Shown: positions 13,526-15,260 of the stretch, piece by piece
How positions within the stretch are numbered: position 1 is the first letter of the stretch
Layout: each line of letters begins with the position of its first letter
Assembly: GCA_029859385.1 (NCBI GenBank)
Contig: JAOUDF010000035.1
Coordinates: forward strand, 1 to 15,260
Direction: 5' to 3'
DNA: 15,260 nt
Source: Nitrospirota bacterium
Lineage (GTDB): Bacteria; Nitrospirota; JAOUDF01
Notes under the pieces: generated by a model
Databases searched by the model: none
Told to the model about the DNA's origin: nothing
What the model saw: only the letters and a program-made list of their open reading frames with translations
Translations under genes and position numbers: made by a program

Positions 13526-14248
13526 TCAGTCGCCCTCTGTTTTAGCGAAATTTCCTGTTTCAAAACGATAGCCGAGTCCGCGGACCGTCTTTATGAATTC
13601 AGGGTGGGCCGGATCGTGCTCGATTCGCGTCCGCAGGTGCCTGATGTGAACATCTACCGTCCGCGGCTCCACAAAGGCATCTTCCCGCCAGACTGCATCA
13701 AGAAGGTGTTCGCGGGAGAGGACGCGGCCGTTGCTTTCGACGAGGCAGGTCAGAAGCTTGTATTCCGTGGCAGTCAGCTCCACCGGCTTGCCCTCAACGA
13801 GGACACGGCAGCTTTCGAAATCGATGGAAAAATGGTCGCATTTGAACTTTCTGCCGGATGTTTTTTTTATGCCCCTACCGCTCCGCCTCAGTACCGCCTT
13901 TATCCGCGCAATCAGCTCCTTTGGGCTGAAGGGTTTGGTCAGGTAGTCATCGGCCCCCGCGCTGAGGCCCTCCACCTTGTCCGCGGTCTGGGATTTTGCC
14001 GTAAGCATGATGATGGGGACCGAAGCCGTGTCGTCATTTTCCCTGATAGTACGGCAGACATCGATGCCGAAGATATCCGGGAGCATCAGATCGAGGATTA
14101 CCAGGTCGGGTTCCGTTTCAACGGCCATCCGCAGCCCTTCGGCGCCGCTTCGGGCGGTCACGACTGCGTACCCTTCCTTCCTGAGATTGTATTCCAGCAG
14201 TTCGGAAAGGTCCTTCTCGTCCTCAACCACCAGTATCGTCAGGCCCAT
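13526..14248 (-). CDS. phoB: PhoB-like response regulator (OmpR/PhoB family)
   Basis: A 240-residue two-domain transcription factor. The receiver has Glu9-Asp10-Glu11 (the acidic pocket), the phospho-acceptor Asp53 in LVILDLMLPDI, Thr83 in IIMLTAKS and Lys105 in DDYLTKPFSPKEL. The C-terminal winged helix includes ELTATEYKLLTCLVESNGRVLSREHLLDAVW and RTVDVHIRHLRTRIEHDPAHPEFIKTVRGLGYRFE. The best overall fit is PhoB rather than another OmpR-type regulator, given the phoR-like partner two bases downstream. The ATG at 14248 has a modest AGAGAG ribosome site. It starts 16 bases after the transporter stop. No Pho-box repeats were recognised in this window; the operon promoter should lie beyond the window. 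Confidence 0.92.
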   Translation of the reverse strand: MGLTILVVEDEKDLSELLEYNLRKEGYAVVTARSGAEGLRMAVETEPDLVILDLMLPDIFGIDVCRTIRENDDTASVPIIMLTAKSQTADKVEGLSAGADDYLTKPFSPKELIARIKAVLRRSGRGIKKTSGRKFKCDHFSIDFESCRVLVEGKPVELTATEYKLLTCLVESNGRVLSREHLLDAVWREDAFVEPRTVDVHIRHLRTRIEHDPAHPEFIKTVRGLGYRFETGNFAKTEGD

Positions 14249-14264
14249 GGATCTCTCTTTGGCA

Positions 14265-15260
14265 TCAGGCCCACAGGGGCGAGATCAGTAGCAAGAAGGT
14301 AAAGACTATCAGCACGGCGGCCGTCCCCCACGCCACGGCATTTCTGGCCGGGGTATTGACATGCTCCCCCATGATGCGGGGGTCGTTGATAAGCTTCATC
14401 ATCAGAACAAGCACCACCGGCAGCAGAATTCCGTTGATCGTCTGAGAGAAGAGCATGATCTTCATGAGCGGCAGGCCGGGGATCATGATGGCCCCCGCCC
14501 CCACGATGATGAAGAAGGTATAAAGCCCCAGAAACTGCGGCGCCTCGCGGAACGACCTGTTTACTCCCGACTCCCAGCCAAGCGACTCTGTCACCGAATA
14601 GGCCGTGGAGAGCGGCAGGATTATGGCCCCGAGGAGCGAGGCATTGAGCAGGCCGACGCCGAAGAGTATCTCGGCGTATTTGCCCGCGAAAGGCTCCAGC
14701 GCCCGGGCTGCGTCCTCGGCAGTATTTATGGTGAGGCCGTGGGTATAGACCGTAGCCGCTGTAGCCACAATGATAAAAAATGCCACGAAACAGGCCAGTA
14801 TAGAACCGCCGTAGACATCCATCCGGGTGTACTTGTAATGCTCAATGTCGACCCCCTTATCGACCACGGCGGACTGGACATAAAACTGCATCCACGGCGT
14901 AATCGTCGTACCCACCACCGCGATGAAGAGGTTGAGGTAGTCGGGCGTAAACCTCATGGTAGGCGTCACCAGGCTCGTCATCACCTCGCCCCAGGGCGGA
15001 TTCGCCATGAAACCTGATATGACGTAAGTGAAGTAGACGAGGCAGACCACCAGCAATACCCGCTCCACCTGCCGGTAGTTCCACCGGACAATCAGGAACC
15101 AGACCAGCAGCGCCGCTAGGGGGACCGCGATATATCTACTTATGCCAAACAGCTCCATGGCAGCGGCAACCCCGGCGAATTCGGCGATGGTCGTGGTAAG
15201 GTTGGCGAATATCAGGAGCATCAGCGTGATCAACGTTACCTTTACGCCGAACCGCTCCCG
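14265..15260 (-). CDS. NRAMP-family-like divalent cation transporter, 5' part outside the window
   Basis: The reading frame is open to the window edge, so the N-terminus, including the first helices and their DPGN metal motif, is missing. The visible 332 residues start within RERFGVKVTLITLMLLIFANLTTTIAEFAG, which is NRAMP helix 3, and contain about nine hydrophobic helices. NRAMP features are TTTIAEFAGV, RWNYRQVERVLLVVCLVYF and LLNASLLGAIILPLSTAYSV. In helix 6 the usual metal-binding Met-Pro-His is replaced by TPW (14900-14892, in GTTITPWMQFYVQSAVVDKG). This divergent form may not prefer Mn2+ or Fe2+; NRAMP-related magnesium transporters lack the methionine too. It ends 16 bases before phoB, so it is the first visible gene of that operon. 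Confidence 0.88.
   Translation of the reverse strand, partial: RERFGVKVTLITLMLLIFANLTTTIAEFAGVAAAMELFGISRYIAVPLAALLVWFLIVRWNYRQVERVLLVVCLVYFTYVISGFMANPPWGEVMTSLVTPTMRFTPDYLNLFIAVVGTTITPWMQFYVQSAVVDKGVDIEHYKYTRMDVYGGSILACFVAFFIIVATAATVYTHGLTINTAEDAARALEPFAGKYAEILFGVGLLNASLLGAIILPLSTAYSVTESLGWESGVNRSFREAPQFLGLYTFFIIVGAGAIMIPGLPLMKIMLFSQTINGILLPVVLVLMMKLINDPRIMGEHVNTPARNAVAWGTAAVLIVFTFLLLISPLWA

Noticed and set aside
1..15260. CRISPR arrays, tRNA/rRNA genes, intact insertion sequences
   Set aside because: No regularly spaced repeats apart from the local ones listed, no tRNA-like cloverleaf or CCA end noticed, and no transposase frame.

Overview
The window looks like a chromosomal stretch from a GC-rich bacterium of the Geobacter/Desulfuromonas type (Desulfobacterota). 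This is inferred from the gene set (htpG, a MoaD-MoaE fusion, an exported OB-fold protein, a SpoIIIAA/Ycf45-type ATPase with an R3H-like tail, LemA with a GIDE-domain partner, PhoB/PhoR), from a 120-bp palindromic intergenic repeat of a kind I associate with that group, and from a textbook flagellar sigma-28 promoter. No taxonomic marker gene is present, so the assignment is tentative.

Layout. Positions 1-1906 carry the chaperone gene htpG on the + strand. Positions 2000-4690, all on the minus strand, form an AT-richer accessory island of toxin-antitoxin genes. Its first cluster is a MntA-type nucleotidyltransferase antitoxin, a severely truncated HEPN partner, a PIN-domain toxin and a 57-residue partner candidate that lies after the toxin; these four reading frames overlap one another by 4-11 bases. 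A two-TM YcxB-like membrane protein follows, then a Phd-type antitoxin with a PIN (VapC/FitB-like) toxin and a repeat-based operator. Positions 4744-5839 hold a calcium-binding-loop protein preceded by a perfect TAAA-N15-GCCGATAA promoter, which places it in the flagellar/motility regulon. Positions 5943-8120 (minus) hold a nitroreductase, a palindromic repeat, a MoaD-MoaE fusion for molybdopterin synthesis and an exported two-OB-fold protein. Positions 8265-9800 (+) hold the ATPase. Positions 9811-15260 are again all minus: a GIDE/EF-hand membrane protein and LemA as one unit, and upstream of them an NRAMP-like transporter (cut by the window edge), phoB, phoR and a glycerophosphodiesterase in tight operon spacing.

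How they work together. The nramp-like/phoB/phoR/gdpd operon reads as a phosphate-starvation (or metal plus phosphate) unit: signalling, phosphodiester scavenging and cation uptake. LemA and the GIDE protein form a conserved membrane pair of unknown role. The island is a remnant-rich addiction/defence locus in which one HEPN toxin appears to have been lost while its antitoxin stays intact.

Most notable: (i) the perfect sigma-28 promoter on an uncharacterised calcium-loop protein; (ii) the HEPN relic beside an intact MntA; (iii) a toxin-first PIN pair with an undescribed small partner; (iv) an NRAMP homologue whose metal-binding MPH motif is replaced by TPW; (v) a MoaD-MoaE fusion with the reactive Gly-Gly buried inside the chain. 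I did not find a convincing wholly new multi-gene system; the toxin-first PIN pair and the sigma-28 gene are the best candidates. No tRNA, rRNA, CRISPR array or intact insertion sequence was seen, and no gene-free stretch exceeds 300 bases.
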